This document shows, in pieces, positions 15,429 to 26,099 of a stretch of 64,000 nucleotides of DNA (position 1 is its first letter; each line of letters starts with the position of its first letter). The notes beneath the pieces are model-generated. The model ran no database searches, was not told the origin of the DNA, and saw nothing but the letters and a program-made list of their open reading frames with translations. Source of the stretch: Clostridium fungisolvens. Lineage in GTDB: Bacteria; Bacillota; Clostridia; Clostridiales; Clostridiaceae. Position numbers and translations under genes: made by a program. The stretch is taken from contig NZ_BLZR01000001.1 of the NCBI RefSeq assembly GCF_014193895.1, positions 186,001 through 250,000 on the forward strand, in the 5' to 3' direction.

Positions 15429-17291
15429 ATGGATTATAAAAAATTAGCATTAGATATCGTACCTCTTTTAGGAGGAGAAAAAAATATAGAAAGTGTTACA
15501 CACTGTGCTACTAGATTAAGATTTGTTCTGAATAATGATTCTTTAGCAAAGACAAAAGAACTGGAAGATTTAGAGGGAGTAAAAGGAGCTTTTTTAAGTT
15601 CTGGACAATACCAAATTATAATAGGGCAAGGAGCAGTTAATAAAGTTTACGAACAACTTATAAAAGGAACTTCCATACAACAGTCAACAATCAATGATCA
15701 GAAAAAAGCTGCTACAAAGAAGATGAATCCTCTACAAAGATTTGCAAGAATGTTATCTAATATATTTGTACCAATTATACCAGCAATAGTTGCATCAGGA
15801 CTTCTCATGGGGGTTCTTGGTATGTGCACAAAATTTGGTTGGCTAGAAGGAAAGAGTGGAGTATTCCAGCTTCTTGATATGTTCTCAAATGCTGCGTTTG
15901 TTTTCTTACCTGTGCTTATAGCATTTTCAGCTGCTAAGGAGTTTGGGGCTAATCCGTTTTTAGCTGCAGCACTAGGCGGAATATTAATACATCCAAATCT
16001 CCAAAATGCTTGGAATGTTGGAGGTGGAATTGAGAAGTATATAAACATACTTGGATTTAATATAGGAATGGTAGGTTATCAAGGTACAGTTCTCCCAATA
16101 TTAATTGCAGTCTGGATTATGTCATATATAGAAAGAGGACTTAGAAAAGTAGTACCAAACGTACTAGATATATTGCTTACTCCTTTCTTAACTTTGATGA
16201 TAACTGGATTCTTCTCATTTATGATAATAGGACCTTTAGGAAGATTTTTAGGTGATGGAATATCTTTTGGATTACAAGGTTTATATAATACAGCAGGGCC
16301 AATAGCTGGATTGATTTTTGGTGGATTGTACTCAACTATAGTAATTACAGGAGTTCACCATAGCTTCCATGCAGTAGAAGCTGGATTAATAGCAAACAAG
16401 GCTATAGGAGTTAACTTCTTACTACCAATATGGGCAATGGCAAATGTTGCTCAAGGTGGTGCAGCACTTGCAGTATATTTTAAGACAAAGAATGAGAAGA
16501 TGAAAGCTATTGCGATGCCAGCATCAGTTTCATGTTTACTAGGGATTACAGAAGCAGCTATATTTGGGGTTAACTTAAAGTTAGTAAGGCCATTTATCGC
16601 AGCAGCCATTGGTGGTGCCTTAGGTGGTGGTTATGTTACATTAATGAAAGTTGGAATGAGTGGTATAGGAGTAACTGGTATACCAGGAATAGCTTTAGTA
16701 ACAGGTTCTACAATGATTAATTATATAATAGGGATGTTAATAGCTTTTGGCGGAGCATTTATAGTAACTTTTATACTAGGTTTTAAAGAAGAAAATGAAA
16801 GCAGTAAAAACGAAAAAGGTAACATTGAAAAGTCAGTGATAGAAGTTATAAAAAGCCCAATGACTGGAGACGTTGTTCAATTAAAGGATGTTCCAGATGC
16901 AACTTTCTCTTCAGGAGTTATAGGAAAGGGGATAGCTATATATCCTAAGGACGGAAAAGTTGTAGCTCCAGTAAGTGGTACAGTATCAGCAGTATTTGAT
17001 ACAAAGCATGCTATTGCGATAACTTCATCAAAAGGCACAGAAGTTCTAATCCATATAGGTATCGATACAGTTAAGTTAAATGGAGAAGGATTTAAGGTTT
17101 ATGTAGAGAGTGGAGATATAGTGATGCAAGGAGATCTACTTGCAGAAGTTGATGTGGATTTTGTAAAGAAAAATAACTTTTCGCCAATTACTCCAGTAAT
17201 CATAACAAATTCTGATGATTTTTCTTCTGTTAGTGTTACAAATGAAGTATATAAAGATAGTTTAGAAGAAATTATGGAGATAACGATTTAG
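15429..17291 (+). CDS. scrA: Sucrose-type PTS transporter, EIIBCA
   Basis: This 620-residue protein has three fused domains. EIIB (about 1-90) has the phospho-Cys in THCATRLRF (Cys26). EIIC (about 105-460) is hydrophobic with ITGVHHSFHAVEAGL. EIIA of the glucose type (about 475-610) has the phospho-His in VLIHIGIDTVKLNGEGF. It imports and phosphorylates its sugar. Sucrose is inferred from the linked fructokinase and sucrose-6-phosphate hydrolase; a trehalose or beta-glucoside role is less likely. ATG 15429 follows AGGAAGGTGG. Expression depends on RAT 2. Confidence 0.9.
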   Translation: MDYKKLALDIVPLLGGEKNIESVTHCATRLRFVLNNDSLAKTKELEDLEGVKGAFLSSGQYQIIIGQGAVNKVYEQLIKGTSIQQSTINDQKKAATKKMNPLQRFARMLSNIFVPIIPAIVASGLLMGVLGMCTKFGWLEGKSGVFQLLDMFSNAAFVFLPVLIAFSAAKEFGANPFLAAALGGILIHPNLQNAWNVGGGIEKYINILGFNIGMVGYQGTVLPILIAVWIMSYIERGLRKVVPNVLDILLTPFLTLMITGFFSFMIIGPLGRFLGDGISFGLQGLYNTAGPIAGLIFGGLYSTIVITGVHHSFHAVEAGLIANKAIGVNFLLPIWAMANVAQGGAALAVYFKTKNEKMKAIAMPASVSCLLGITEAAIFGVNLKLVRPFIAAAIGGALGGGYVTLMKVGMSGIGVTGIPGIALVTGSTMINYIIGMLIAFGGAFIVTFILGFKEENESSKNEKGNIEKSVIEVIKSPMTGDVVQLKDVPDATFSSGVIGKGIAIYPKDGKVVAPVSGTVSAVFDTKHAIAITSSKGTEVLIHIGIDTVKLNGEGFKVYVESGDIVMQGDLLAEVDVDFVKKNNFSPITPVIITNSDDFSSVSVTNEVYKDSLEEIMEITI

Positions 17292-17296
17292 TATTG

Positions 17297-17331
17297 ATTA
17301 AGCATGCATTAAAATTAGTGCATGCTTAATT
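17297..17331. terminator. Hairpin after scrA
   Basis: A perfect stem of ATTAAGCATGCA against TGCATGCTTAAT follows the scrA stop. There is no long T-run, so partial termination or mRNA processing between scrA and scrK is more likely than full stop. Confidence 0.6.
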
Positions 17332-17506
17332 ATGATATATAGCCTTCATTTGAAAAACAGTTTATGTATTTAAGATTTTATCATTGAGATATGGGGCAAT
17401 AAAGCTCAGTGATGATTGATATACGTTTACAAATTCAAATATGATATAATGAAGTTAAATGTAAATTACTGTAACTAATCTTTTGATTAATAAGGAGTAT
17501 GATTTT

Positions 17507-18463
17507 ATGAATAACATTTTTTGTATAGGGGAATTACTTATAGATTTTATTTGCTCTGATATAAATAGCAGTTTAATTGAAGGAAGTAATTTTATTAAGA
17601 AAGCAGGCGGTGCTCCTGCAAACGTAACTGCTGCCATTGCAAAGCTAGGGGGAAGCGCCTATTTTGGAGGAAGTGTAGGAGAGGATGCCTTTGGTGTGTT
17701 CTTAAAGAATACTATTGAAGTTGTTGGAGTTAATACGTCCTACATGAAGTTTATAGAAAAGCAAAATACAACCTTGGCATTTGTCTCTTTAAAAGATAAT
17801 GGGGAAAGAGATTTCATATTTAATAGGGGAGCAGATGAAAATTATGAACTAAGTGATTTAGAACAAAAAGAAGTTACTGATGGTAAGATAATTCATTTTG
17901 GTTCTGCAACAGCTTTATTAGGAGGAAGTTTAAAAGCAACCTATACTGAACTAATGGAAAAAGCTAAGGTTAAAGGAACTTTTATCTCCTTTGATCCTAA
18001 CTTTAGAACTGACCTTTGGCGTGGAAGAACTAATGAGTTTATTAAAGTATCTAGATGGTGCATGAAGCACGCTGATTTTGTAAAGGTAAGTGATGAAGAG
18101 GCTTTACTTATATCAGGAAAAAGTAATATAGAAGAGGCTGCGAAAGAAATCGCTTTAATTGGAAATAGTATTGTAGCAGTTACTTTAGGAAAAGAAGGAA
18201 CTATGATTACAGATGGAAATTTTGTTGATATTATAAGGAGTATTAATATAAAATCTATAGATTCAACTGGAGCAGGAGATGCCTTTGTAGGAGCGGTTTT
18301 ATATAGATTAGCAAATCTAGAAGAGCCTAAGGCTAGTGTTAGAGACCTTGATACAATGAAAGATGTAATAGCTTTCGCCAATAAAGTAGGAGCAATAGTA
18401 TGCACTAAACTTGGAGCAATAGCAGCTTTACCAACATTACAGGAAGTTAATGATTTTAGGTAG
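17507..18463 (+). CDS. scrK: Fructokinase (PfkB/ribokinase family) ScrK
   Basis: This 318-residue protein phosphorylates the fructose released from sucrose 6-phosphate. It has the PfkB signature 1 region KKAGGAPANVTAAIAKLGG and signature 2 DSTGAGDAFVGAV with the catalytic Asp. SFDPNFRTDLWR is typical of fructokinases. ATG 17507 follows AAGGAG; an upstream in-frame ATG lacks a good site. It lies between scrA and scrB, with scrB eight bases downstream. Confidence 0.93.
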   Translation: MNNIFCIGELLIDFICSDINSSLIEGSNFIKKAGGAPANVTAAIAKLGGSAYFGGSVGEDAFGVFLKNTIEVVGVNTSYMKFIEKQNTTLAFVSLKDNGERDFIFNRGADENYELSDLEQKEVTDGKIIHFGSATALLGGSLKATYTELMEKAKVKGTFISFDPNFRTDLWRGRTNEFIKVSRWCMKHADFVKVSDEEALLISGKSNIEEAAKEIALIGNSIVAVTLGKEGTMITDGNFVDIIRSINIKSIDSTGAGDAFVGAVLYRLANLEEPKASVRDLDTMKDVIAFANKVGAIVCTKLGAIAALPTLQEVNDFR

Positions 18464-18470
18464 GTGATTC

Positions 18471-19946
18471 ATGTTGAATAAAGAAAAAGAATTAATAGAC
18501 AGCGCTTTAGAAGAAATTGATAAAAAAATAAGTGTTGTTGAAAGTGATTATTATAGACCTGTATTTCATATAGCTCCAAAAGTAGGATTACTAAATGATC
18601 CCAATGGATTTGTATTCTTTAATGGGTACTACCATTTGTTTTATCAATGGCATCCTTTTTCAACAAACCACGGCTTAAAATACTGGTATCATTTAAGATC
18701 AAAAGATTTAGTGAATTGGGAAGATCTAAGAGTTGGATTGGTGCCGTCAAACTGGTATGAATCTCATGGATGCTATTCTGGAAGTGCAATAGAATATAAT
18801 GATGAAATAAGGATTTTTTATACTGGAAATGTAAAGAACTCTGAAGGCAATAGAGAATCCTACCAATGTATGGGCAGCTCTAAAGATGGTATTAACATAG
18901 AAAAGAATATGCAAAATCCAATAATAAAGTCTCAGCCTAAGGGATATAGTGCACATTTTAGAGATCCAAAGGTGTGGAAAGAAAATGAATTGTTTTATAT
19001 GGTTTTAGGTGCTCAAACTGATGATTTAGAAGGAAGAGTGTTATTATATAAATCAGAAGATCTCAGTGATTGGGACTTAGTTGGAGTAGTTTCTGGTAGT
19101 AACATAAATGGAAACAATGCTATGGGATATATGTGGGAATGTCCTGATTTATTTTCTATTGGTGATAAGGATGTATTGATAACTTGTCCTCAAGGCATTA
19201 AAGAGCAAGGTATACTATACAATAATAGATATCAAGCAGGGTACTTTACAGGAAAGTTAGATTATATGACAGGAGCTATGGAACATGGAAGCTTTAATGA
19301 GTTAGACAGAGGTTTTGAGTTTTATGCACCGCAGAGTTGTAAAGATTACTCTTCAAGAAGAGTAATGTATGGTTGGATGGGTATGCCAGAAGAAGAGGAA
19401 CAGCCAACTAAGGATTTTGGATGGATGCATATGCTTACACTACCTAGAATACTTGAGCTTAAGGAAGAAAAGATATACCAGAGGGTTCCAAAAGAATTAG
19501 AAAAACTAAGAAAAGAAAAAACTTCAGTAGAAAATATCCATATTAACAATTGTGAAATAACTTTAGAGAATTTTTATGGCGACGTTTATGAACTACTTTT
19601 GGAGTTTGATATAGAAGAATCTCAAGATATAGGGATTAAGTTAAGATGTTCCGATGATGATTCGGAATACACCCTACTTAACTTCAGTTCTAAAACTAAT
19701 TTATTTACTGTAGATAGAACTAGCTCAGGAAAGTATCTTGGGGGTAAAAGGCAGTGTAAGTTAAATATCAATAATAAGTTAAAACTTCAAATTTTTTCAG
19801 ATAGGTCTTCTCTAGAAATATTTATAAATGATGGCGAAGAAGTGTTTACTTTAAGAATATTTCCAAGTATAGAAAGTAAGAATATAAGATTTATAGCTAA
19901 AGACAAGAAAGTGAAACTAAATAAAGCAACATTATGGACTTACTAG
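18471..19946 (+). CDS. scrB: Sucrose-6-phosphate hydrolase (GH32) ScrB
   Basis: This 491-residue glycoside hydrolase splits sucrose 6-phosphate into glucose 6-phosphate and fructose. The GH32 beta-propeller shows the nucleophile motif LLNDPNGFVFFNGYYHLFY, the FRDPK motif, and the acid/base region MWECPDLF. A C-terminal beta-sandwich follows. There is no signal peptide, as expected for an intracellular hydrolase. It is the last gene of the operon and has a terminator two bases after the stop. Confidence 0.95.
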   Translation: MLNKEKELIDSALEEIDKKISVVESDYYRPVFHIAPKVGLLNDPNGFVFFNGYYHLFYQWHPFSTNHGLKYWYHLRSKDLVNWEDLRVGLVPSNWYESHGCYSGSAIEYNDEIRIFYTGNVKNSEGNRESYQCMGSSKDGINIEKNMQNPIIKSQPKGYSAHFRDPKVWKENELFYMVLGAQTDDLEGRVLLYKSEDLSDWDLVGVVSGSNINGNNAMGYMWECPDLFSIGDKDVLITCPQGIKEQGILYNNRYQAGYFTGKLDYMTGAMEHGSFNELDRGFEFYAPQSCKDYSSRRVMYGWMGMPEEEEQPTKDFGWMHMLTLPRILELKEEKIYQRVPKELEKLRKEKTSVENIHINNCEITLENFYGDVYELLLEFDIEESQDIGIKLRCSDDDSEYTLLNFSSKTNLFTVDRTSSGKYLGGKRQCKLNINNKLKLQIFSDRSSLEIFINDGEEVFTLRIFPSIESKNIRFIAKDKKVKLNKATLWTY

Positions 19947-19947
19947 T

Positions 19948-19980
19948 AAAAAAGCAACCTCATAAAGGTTGCTTTTTTAT
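19948..19980 (+). terminator. Terminator of the sucrose operon
   Basis: AAAAAAGCAACCT pairs with AGGTTGCTTTTTT around CATAA, a perfect rho-independent terminator. Confidence 0.92.
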
Positions 19981-20185
19981 TCTTTATTAACTGCAAGGGC
20001 TTCATTACGTACGTTTAGAAAAAGCATATGCGCAAAAAATTAACTAATGAGAGGCTTATAAGCAATTTTTTTATGTTTTCTTAAATGAAATTATTTTATA
20101 AAAAACAATAATACTGTGAAAAATATTAAAATTATATATATTTTATTAATTAATTAATAAAAATAACCTAGAAAAGAAATAAGTA

Positions 20186-20214
20186 TTGATAATTGGTATA
20201 AGATGGAATAAAAT
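20186..20214 (+). promoter_or_regulatory. Putative promoter of the subtilisin gene
   Basis: TTGATA (20186-20191) and TAAAAT (20209-20214) are 17 bases apart. The leader that follows holds two hairpins: TATCAAGCTTT/AAAGCTTGATA (20251-20288), and TAAAACCTTTAATAC/GTATTATGGGGTTTTA (20318-20351), just upstream of the gene. The rest of the gap 19984-20386 shows nothing recognisable. Confidence 0.55.
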
Positions 20215-20386
20215 GTTGTAATGTACTATAAATGTAATTTTATTTTCATATATCAAGCTTTTGTATATAAAGATAAGAAAGCTTGATAAGGTTATAACTT
20301 ATATTTAAAAGTACAGATAAAACCTTTAATACTAGGTATTATGGGGTTTTATAACAGCCTATTATAAATTAAAAGGGGGTAATATA

Positions 20387-23300
20387 TTGAGAAAAACTAA
20401 TAATAAGATACTGTCTTTGTTGGTTGCATTTTTACTTTTTTCATCTTTCTTTACCAATATAGGTAGTGTCCAAGCTAAAGCAACGGACAAGCTTGATGCT
20501 AGCACAGTTAAACAGAAATTGATTGAAAGTATTAAAAACCAAGAAGCTAAAAAAGCAAGCAAGATTAATACTTCAAGCAAACTTGCTAGTCAAATTTCTA
20601 ACATTAAGGATGATGATACAAAAAAACTTAATGGCAACGATCCTAATGAAGTTGTAAGGGTAATAGTTCAACTAGAAGGAAAGTCAGCTGTTGAAGGGGA
20701 AGCTAAGGGGATTTCATCATCAACTCCAATAAATAACAAGACAGTAACTGGAGCTATACAGAAGGTTGAGGATTCTCAATCAGCTGTTATAAGTAAGGTA
20801 GAAAGTATTACTGGATCTAAGGTTAGAAGGACCTATGGTTACTTAGTTAATGGATTCAGTATTGAAACTAAGAGAGCAAATATCTCTAAAATTCAAGCGG
20901 TTTCAGGAGTAAAGAGTGTAACAGAGTCAAGAACTTATTATCCTGATATGAAATTTGCTGATGCTCTAACTCAGGCTTATGGTACATGGCAGGACTTAGG
21001 TTATAAAGGCCAAGGAATGGTAGTTTCTATTATAGATACAGGAATAGACTATACCCATAAAGATCTTACTATTACCGATCCGTCAAAGGCTAAGTTAACA
21101 ACTACAACACCAAAGGGACCAGGAAAATTTTACTCTGTAAAAGTTCCATATGGATATAATTTTGCAGATGGTACTGATGATGTTGTTGATAAGAATCCTA
21201 ATACTGAAATGCATGGTATGCATGTAGCTGGAATTGTAGCTGCTAATGGTAAGGAATCAGGAGTTGACACTTTTAGTACTGTAAGAGGGGTAGCACCTGA
21301 AGCACAGCTTTTAGCTATGAAGGTATTTACAAATAATCCCGACAGTAAAGGTGCTTATGATGATGATATCATATCTGCAATAGAAGATTCAGTTCTTCAT
21401 GGAGCAGATATTATAAATATGAGTTTAGGTTCAGAAGCTGGGTTCCAAGATGCAAATGATCCGACTCAAATAGCAATAAAAAATGCTACAGATAGTGGAA
21501 CTGTTGTTGTAATTTCAGCAGGAAATTCTGCTATATCTACAGGAGATTCAGCAAATAGGGTACCGCCGTTGAATCTATTTGGAACAACTGATACTGCAAC
21601 TGTAGGAAGCCCAGGGGTATCAAAGGATGCAATTACAGTAGCATCTTTTGAAAATACAAATATAACAGGAACTGCTTTTGACTATAGTTCAGGAAATGGT
21701 TCAGGTCTTGCTCTTTATTCAAAGAGCGAAGTTGATCCTGTAACTGCATTAACCAGTAAATCAGGATACCAGTTAGTAGATTGCGGACAAGGTAACAACA
21801 CAATTGAAGGTACTGGAGATGATTTCTCTGGTAAAGACCTAGAAGGTAAGATTGCTTTAGTGCAAAAAGTTAGTGGTACTTTCGGAAACAAAAAACTTGC
21901 AGCTCAAGCTGCAGGAGCAATAGGAGTTATTTTCTATAATGCTGAGGGAGATGACTCTATTCCAAATACAGCTGCTAAGCCAGGGGTCACTATACCATGT
22001 ATAAATGTATCCTATTCTTCTGGAGCAAAACTAAAAGGTCTTATAGCTAGTGAACTTTTAGTTCAATTTAATGGGAAATATACAACAGGTGCTAATCCTA
22101 ATGCAAGTGATTTATCAGCATTTACATCTTGGGGACCAACACCAGAATTAGATTTTAAACCTGAGATATCTGGACCGGGTGGGAATATATGGTCTTTAGC
22201 TAATAGCAATCAATATCAATCAATGAGCGGTACATCAATGGCTTCACCTCATGTAGCTGGTTCAGAAGCATTAATAGTAGAAGCAATTAAGGCTAATAAT
22301 CCAGATATTACTGGAAGAGCTTTAGTAGAATTAGCTAAAAAGACTACAATAAATACTGCTAAGATAGAGTATGACAAGTATAATAATTCAGTTCCATACT
22401 CACCTAGAAGACAAGGAGCAGGTTTAATTCAAATAGAATCTGCAATAAAAAATAAAGTTACTATTGCAGATAATAATGGCAATGCAGCGGTTGCATTAAA
22501 ACAAATAGGACAAACCGTTTCTTTTGATCTTACTTTAACAAACTATGGTAAGGATGCTTATAGTTATGATCTAAGCGATACTGGAGTGCTAACAGAAGTT
22601 TCCGATGCACATACTGGTGCTGTGAAAGAAAAAACTATAAGTGGAGCAAGTGTAAAGTATAGCGCAAGTAAGGTAACAGTTCCTGCAAATGGAACAGCAA
22701 AAGTTACAGTTACTATAGCTTTGCCTGATGGCTTTACAAAACAAAATTACGTTGAAGGATATATAAAATTTGACTCTTCAAGTGCACCATCATTAGTTGT
22801 ACCATATATGGGCTTCTATGGAGATTGGTCAGCATTACAAACTGTGGATGCTCCAATGTGGGACTCTAGTAGTATAGTTGGCACAACTAGTCTTTGGGGT
22901 AACTTTTTAGGATTCTTTATTCCTTGTGGTATGGATGCAGAGGGTAAAATAAACAAGGATAAGATAGCATTCTCAAAAGGAGAAACTGCACTATTCAACG
23001 TGGTAACGCCTAACCTGTATATGCTTAGAAATGCAAAAAATCTACAGGTTCAAGTGTTGGACAAGGGTAAGAATCTAATAAGAACTATTTCTTCTGAAAA
23101 TAATGTTAAGAAGAATGTTCTTGAAGATGAATTAGCAAAAGACATATATGGTACTATGGACAATCAAGGTACATGGGATGGAACATTATATAATGCAGAA
23201 ACAGGAGAATATGAAACAGCTCCTGATGGACAGTATTATATAAGAATTCAAACCACAACTGATATTGAAAATTCATCTACTCAATCTGTAGAACTTCCAG

Positions 23301-25951
23301 TAAAAATTGATAGCGAGGCTCCAGTAATAGATATTGTATCTGAAAAAACAGCTACTAACGGAACTTATAAGCTTCAATGGAAGACTTCAGACAATTATAC
23401 TGGATTTGATGGTACTTTTGCTATTGTTGTAAATGGAGAGTTAGTATCTGATGAGCAAATGAAAAACTTAACTTTAACAGGAGATACTTATTCAATTGAT
23501 GTGCCTTTAAAGGATGACACTGTTAATTCTATAGCGATAGCATGTGCAGATTATGCATCTAATATAGGGTTAAAGATAATAAATGTAAAAACAGGTGCAG
23601 TACCTGAAGTTTATTTGGCTAATCTAAAGGGTGGTGAAAAGTTTAATAATGATTCTATAAAAATCATTGGTCAGGTTCAGTCAGATGTAAAAACACTTAC
23701 TATAAACGGTTTAGATGTTGAGATTGGCGATGAAGGAATATTCGATCAAAAGATAAAGGTTAAAGAAGGAAGTAATACTATAAATGTAGTTGCAAAAGAT
23801 GCCAACGGAGATGAGGTCTATAATCAAAACTATAACGTTTCTGTAGACACTGTAAGCCCAGTTATAAGCATTACTTCACCAACAGTATCAGAAGATGGGT
23901 ATATTTATACTGATAAGCATAGTGTGACAATTAGTGGAAAAGCAACTGATTCCTCAGGAGTAAAATTAATTGTGAATGGAAGGTCAGTTGATTTAAATGA
24001 TGATGGAACGTTCTCGGCTAATGTAGATGTATATGGTAATACACTTATACAGATATTAGCAGAGGATGGGTATCAAAATACTACGAAGAAGGATTTAACA
24101 GTTGTTTCTCCAGTTAACTCTGATCCTTTTATGCTAGGTTTTGACAATCTATCTTCATTTGCAGTTCTTACTCCACAGGATGTAAAGAATGATATATATA
24201 CTGTAACTGGTAAGGTAAATCATAAGGTTCCAGTGTTTAAGATTAATGATCAAAATGTTACTGTGAAAGATGATTTAACCTTTAGTACTGATGTTAAGCT
24301 AGCTCAAGGTAATAATATAGTTAAGGTTTATGCTGAAGACAACACGGGTACAGTAGTATTTAATTATTCATATAAAATATTATATGATTCAACTGCACCA
24401 AAACTTGAGGTAAGTAATCCAGTAGCTAAAGCCGATGGAAATGTGTACACTAACCAAGACAGTATTACATTAAAAGGATTAGTTAATGATAATACTTACG
24501 GATACAGCTTGTTTGTAAATGGAAATGCAGTTCTATCTTACGATAGATATCCAGCTACTGGCGAATCACCAGATAAGCCATTTAGCTACACAGTACCATT
24601 AACAAGTGACAAGAGTATCGTAAAAATTGAACTTGTTGATGAGTTTGGAAATACAACTGAAGATGTTATAAATGTAGTTAAGGATAAGGTTGCACCAAAA
24701 GCTGCTACGTTGAAATCAGATAATACTGAATTAACCAACAAGGATGTCAATGTTACTATAGCAACTGATTCTTCTGATAAAGATATCGATAAAGTTGAAT
24801 ATAGTTTTGATAATAGTGTTTACTTACCATATACTGGACCTATTAAGGTTGTAAGTAATGGAAAAGTATATGCTAAAGTAACGGATTATTCAGGGAACTC
24901 AACTACATCTTCTATAGACATATCAAATATAGATAAAACATCACCTGTAATAACTGTTTCAGGAGTAGAGGATGGAAAGACTTATATTAATACAGTAATT
25001 ACTCCAAAGGTAACAACTGATAAGGATGCTGCAATTGCGTTAGTACTGGATGGAAAGAGTTATGATGGAACTACGGCTATATCATCAGTAGGAAATCATA
25101 AACTTACTGTCACTGCAACTGATAAAGCTGGTAATGCAACCGTAAAAGACATTAATTTCACTATTACTGCTCAAACTACTGCAGATACAGCTTCATTAGT
25201 TAAGTATATAGATAGTTTAATCGATCAATCCAAACCAGGAGATAAGATTAGTATAGATTCAACAAATGTACCAACAGTTTCAAGCTCAATATTTAAAGTG
25301 CTACAGCATGCAGATGTACTTGCAAGCTTTAATACTAACTCACCTTTAGGAGCTGTAACTTGGTCATTTAATGGTAAGGATATAACAAATACTGAGACAA
25401 GTGTAGATTTAGGACTTAATGCTACTGCACCAAGTGCGGATGCAATTAAGAAATTAGATGGTAATTCTCAGATATTCTCATTTAAGTTTGAAGGAAATCT
25501 ACCAGGTAAAGCAGTGGTTTCATTACCGGTTGATACTTCAAAAATTGATATATCAAAACCTATATATTTATATCATTATAATCCTGATGCTAAGAGTGTG
25601 GATAAAGTAGGGGATGCATTAACTGCATATAAGAAGGGTTCATTATATTATGTTGATATAACAATAACTCATTGTAGTGACTACTTCCTTTCATTAAATG
25701 GCGGGGTTAAGGTAGCGGCTGCAAATCCAACTCAACCAAATACAGGAACAGGTTCTAACACTGGTAATACAAATACAGGTACAAGTACTAATAGTGGTTC
25801 TACTAACACTGGAACTACAACAACTTCAACTAGCACTCCAGAAATAATGCCAAAGACTGGATCAGTTATTGATTCTAATATACTTATAGTATTTGGAATC
25901 TTAGCAATAGCCGGCGGTGCTGTTATTATAAGAAGAAAAAGATTGAATTAA
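20387..25951 (+). CDS. Cell-wall-anchored subtilisin-like protease (S8, lactocepin-like)
   Basis: This 1854-residue surface protease begins with TTG after AAAAGGGGG. Signal peptide: about residues 1-30. An I9-like propeptide follows, then the S8 domain with Asp217 (IIDTGIDYTH), His276 (MHGMHVAGI) and Ser617 (GTSMASPHVAGS). A PA insert lies at about 450-570. Downstream are a Fn3-like A domain and a long run of Ig-like beta modules with recurring DTVSPVISI-type linkers. The C-terminus has a Ser/Thr/Gly/Asn linker, then MPKTG, a hydrophobic helix and RRKR, a sortase signal with Met in place of Leu. HGMH instead of HGTH is typical of the lactocepin/C5a-peptidase branch. Likely role: protein degradation at the cell surface. 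Confidence 0.93.
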   Translation: MRKTNNKILSLLVAFLLFSSFFTNIGSVQAKATDKLDASTVKQKLIESIKNQEAKKASKINTSSKLASQISNIKDDDTKKLNGNDPNEVVRVIVQLEGKSAVEGEAKGISSSTPINNKTVTGAIQKVEDSQSAVISKVESITGSKVRRTYGYLVNGFSIETKRANISKIQAVSGVKSVTESRTYYPDMKFADALTQAYGTWQDLGYKGQGMVVSIIDTGIDYTHKDLTITDPSKAKLTTTTPKGPGKFYSVKVPYGYNFADGTDDVVDKNPNTEMHGMHVAGIVAANGKESGVDTFSTVRGVAPEAQLLAMKVFTNNPDSKGAYDDDIISAIEDSVLHGADIINMSLGSEAGFQDANDPTQIAIKNATDSGTVVVISAGNSAISTGDSANRVPPLNLFGTTDTATVGSPGVSKDAITVASFENTNITGTAFDYSSGNGSGLALYSKSEVDPVTALTSKSGYQLVDCGQGNNTIEGTGDDFSGKDLEGKIALVQKVSGTFGNKKLAAQAAGAIGVIFYNAEGDDSIPNTAAKPGVTIPCINVSYSSGAKLKGLIASELLVQFNGKYTTGANPNASDLSAFTSWGPTPELDFKPEISGPGGNIWSLANSNQYQSMSGTSMASPHVAGSEALIVEAIKANNPDITGRALVELAKKTTINTAKIEYDKYNNSVPYSPRRQGAGLIQIESAIKNKVTIADNNGNAAVALKQIGQTVSFDLTLTNYGKDAYSYDLSDTGVLTEVSDAHTGAVKEKTISGASVKYSASKVTVPANGTAKVTVTIALPDGFTKQNYVEGYIKFDSSSAPSLVVPYMGFYGDWSALQTVDAPMWDSSSIVGTTSLWGNFLGFFIPCGMDAEGKINKDKIAFSKGETALFNVVTPNLYMLRNAKNLQVQVLDKGKNLIRTISSENNVKKNVLEDELAKDIYGTMDNQGTWDGTLYNAETGEYETAPDGQYYIRIQTTTDIENSSTQSVELPVKIDSEAPVIDIVSEKTATNGTYKLQWKTSDNYTGFDGTFAIVVNGELVSDEQMKNLTLTGDTYSIDVPLKDDTVNSIAIACADYASNIGLKIINVKTGAVPEVYLANLKGGEKFNNDSIKIIGQVQSDVKTLTINGLDVEIGDEGIFDQKIKVKEGSNTINVVAKDANGDEVYNQNYNVSVDTVSPVISITSPTVSEDGYIYTDKHSVTISGKATDSSGVKLIVNGRSVDLNDDGTFSANVDVYGNTLIQILAEDGYQNTTKKDLTVVSPVNSDPFMLGFDNLSSFAVLTPQDVKNDIYTVTGKVNHKVPVFKINDQNVTVKDDLTFSTDVKLAQGNNIVKVYAEDNTGTVVFNYSYKILYDSTAPKLEVSNPVAKADGNVYTNQDSITLKGLVNDNTYGYSLFVNGNAVLSYDRYPATGESPDKPFSYTVPLTSDKSIVKIELVDEFGNTTEDVINVVKDKVAPKAATLKSDNTELTNKDVNVTIATDSSDKDIDKVEYSFDNSVYLPYTGPIKVVSNGKVYAKVTDYSGNSTTSSIDISNIDKTSPVITVSGVEDGKTYINTVITPKVTTDKDAAIALVLDGKSYDGTTAISSVGNHKLTVTATDKAGNATVKDINFTITAQTTADTASLVKYIDSLIDQSKPGDKISIDSTNVPTVSSSIFKVLQHADVLASFNTNSPLGAVTWSFNGKDITNTETSVDLGLNATAPSADAIKKLDGNSQIFSFKFEGNLPGKAVVSLPVDTSKIDISKPIYLYHYNPDAKSVDKVGDALTAYKKGSLYYVDITITHCSDYFLSLNGGVKVAAANPTQPNTGTGSNTGNTNTGTSTNSGSTNTGTTTTSTSTPEIMPKTGSVIDSNILIVFGILAIAGGAVIIRRKRLN

Positions 25952-25952
25952 T

Positions 25953-25991
25953 AAAAAACAGGTATCTCATTTCTGAGATACCTGTTTTCTT
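25953..25991 (+). terminator. Terminator of the subtilisin gene
   Basis: AAAACAGGTATCTCA pairs with TGAGATACCTGTTTT around TTTC. It follows the stop codon directly. Confidence 0.92.
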
Positions 25992-25995
25992 ATTA

Positions 25996-26072
25996 TTAAT
26001 CATATTAATTCTTTTCGTAAGCTTATTAAAGCATCGGATGCGTGACCACTGAATTTCAACACACTAATTAGG
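25996..26072. repeat. Family A right-half copy (A3)
   Basis: AATCATATTAATTCTTT, then GCTTATTAAAGCATCGGATG, and a tail GAATTTCAACACAC, follow the right half of A1 (8357-8427) base for base with few changes. The left half is missing. It lies between the subtilisin terminator and the 3' end of the minus-strand oxidoreductase gene. Confidence 0.75.
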
Positions 26073-26099
26073 TAAAAGTATAGTGATACTAGCTAACGG

